A stretch of DNA of 64,000 bases from Candidatus Jettenia caeni (lineage in GTDB: Bacteria; Planctomycetota; Brocadiia; Brocadiales; Brocadiaceae), in contig BAFH01000003.1 in NCBI GenBank assembly GCA_000296795.1, forward strand, positions 1,612,401-1,676,400. Direction: 5' to 3'. Of this stretch, positions 63,061-64,000 are shown piece by piece. Both the position numbers and the translations under genes were made by a program. The notes below the pieces were generated by a model. That model searched no databases. It had not been told where the DNA came from and was given only the letters and a program-made list of their open reading frames with translations. Position 1 is the first letter of the stretch. The number at the start of each line of letters is the position of its first letter.

Positions 63061-64000
63061 TGAAGATAGCAAAGACTACCAGTTTTAAGGCATTCGGGAC
63101 GGGCAAGGCTCTATCGGACGAGCAGCTTGCGAAGATCAACAAATTTGCCCTCGTGCCGCTTACGGCCGAGCAGGTTTATGTAAGAAAATACCTCATGTGC
63201 CATAGCGGCATTGACCGCGATAATGAGCGGTTTCATGAGGATATGTTAGAGGATTTTGCCCGGACACTTCCGGGGAAGGGGTTCTTTGTTGAGGGACATC
63301 CGTCCTCGTGGTCGGGTAAGGGAGGGCCCGGGGAAGGCAGGTTTTTTGATGCCGCAACAGAGGAGATGCCTCTTGAAAAATTCAAAGAGACTACTGGTGA
63401 AGAACTGAAGCTGCCAGAGGGGATTAAAAATGTCAAGGTCCTCTGGGGAGAGGCTTATCTTTTAAAACTTGACAGCAACACCGATACGCTGGCCAAGATC
63501 GATGGCGGTATTTACTCATTCATCAGCATTGGGTTTAAAGCGCCCAGGCAGGAGGTTACTGACAAACACGGCAACTATCTGTTTGGGGAATACAGGCCAA
63601 AGGGAGAGGCCCTTGAGGGATCACTGGTGTGGCTGGGGGCGCAGCCAGGGGCATCGGTGATGAAGTGCGCTGGTTGTGAGAAGAATATAAACGGTTCAAA
63701 CGGTTTAAACAGTTTAAACCGATCAAACCGTCAGGATTATCGTGATAAGGAGATTGGTATGAAAGAGTTTTTAGAGAAGTTGGCCAGGAAGCTCGGCAAG
63801 TCTTTCACCGAGGAAAGGGCCGTTGAGGAGATTGTAGCGCTTATCAGTGAGAAGGACGCAAAGATCACTGCCCTTGAATCTCTTGCGGAAGAGGGACGGG
63901 CGTACCGGAAACATCTTGTTGATGATGTGTTGCGGTTTGGGGTGATGGTTGATGAGATCCCGGCGGATGAAGAGGGCCAGAAAAAAGAATCAACCTTTAT
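63061..64000 (+). CDS. Prohead protease / scaffold-like protein (XkdF-type), cut by window edge
   Basis: At least 313 residues and still open at 64000. The N-terminal part (VRKYLMCHSGIDRDNERFHEDMLEDFARTLPGKGFFVEGHP) resembles phage serine proteases of the XkdF/Mu I group, with a His in EGHP and Ser in YSFISIGF that could be the catalytic pair. After an in-frame 9-bp repeat block (INGSNGLNSLNRSNRQ, 63690-63730) the sequence is a charged helix (KEFLEKLARKLGKSFTEERAVEEIV) typical of scaffolds. ATG at 63061 has no strong ribosome site. Position after portal/MuF fits capsid maturation. Confidence 0.7.
63690..63730 (+). repeat. 9-bp tandem repeats (in frame)
   Basis: ACGGTTCAAACGGTTTAAAC plus AGTTTAAACCGATCAAACC: about five units at the junction between the protease-like and scaffold-like halves. 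Confidence 0.72.

Overview
The window looks like chromosome from an anaerobic, cytochrome-rich bacterium, most probably an anammox planctomycete (Candidatus Brocadiales). That is an inference from an octaheme hydroxylamine-oxidoreductase-like protein, two other multihaem c-type cytochromes, cobT and a planctomycete-style sulfatase set. No ribosomal marker is present to prove it.

Layout. (1) 1-4.4 kb: the 3' end of a group II intron, then four envelope genes (lipoprotein, MarC-type membrane protein, DUF3313 lipoprotein, outer-membrane barrel). (2) 4.5-23.4 kb: a visibly GC-richer catabolic island. It holds three formylglycine-type sulfatases (one fused to an alkyl-sulfatase metallo-beta-lactamase half), a Tat-exported MBL hydrolase, a CobW-type GTPase metallochaperone, an 8-haem cytochrome with TPRs, and the trio DUF3604 / PpiC-type isomerase / HupE-UreJ. 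The trio is broken (lost start codon, frameshifts, an internal deletion, an amber stop), and the sulfatase fusion has a frameshifted 3' end. A ~92-bp inverted repeat lies at 4.51 and 19.6 kb. (3) 23.5-35 kb: cobT (minus strand), then a partial type II secretion / pseudopilin operon (two GspE ATPases, GspF, three pseudopilins, a large GspK-like protein). (4) 35-41 kb: Nudix hydrolase, CDF cation exporter, a small b-type-like membrane protein next to an 11-12-haem cytochrome, and the HAO-like octaheme protein.

(5) 40.9-64 kb (running off the right edge): an integrated Mu-like/siphovirus-like prophage. Its left attachment site is a 54-bp 3' half of tRNA-Leu(CAG) on the minus strand, 1 bp after the HAO-like gene. 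Next comes a leftward lysogeny operon (CI/LexA-like repressor, PD-(D/E)XK-type nuclease, zinc-ribbon/MuF-like protein), a Cro-like gene, a run of small early genes (OB-fold, NrdD-like glycyl-radical-motif protein, DUF3310, ThyX remnant, MazG), and a primase-helicase followed by an iteron cluster that looks like the origin. After these come a tyrosine integrase, a Mor-family activator, hicAB, and late genes (small and large terminase, portal-MuF fusion, lipoprotein, protease/scaffold). Two copies of a ~43-bp dyad plus extended -10 module sit before the late transcription units and could be the Mor-type activator's promoters. 9-bp tandem repeats are scattered only through the late region, both between genes and in frame inside genes.

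Small palindromic repeats and MITE-like elements are abundant throughout and have entered coding sequences several times, which inflates spurious reading frames. Several single-base frameshifts could be real decay or assembly error; the sequence alone cannot decide.
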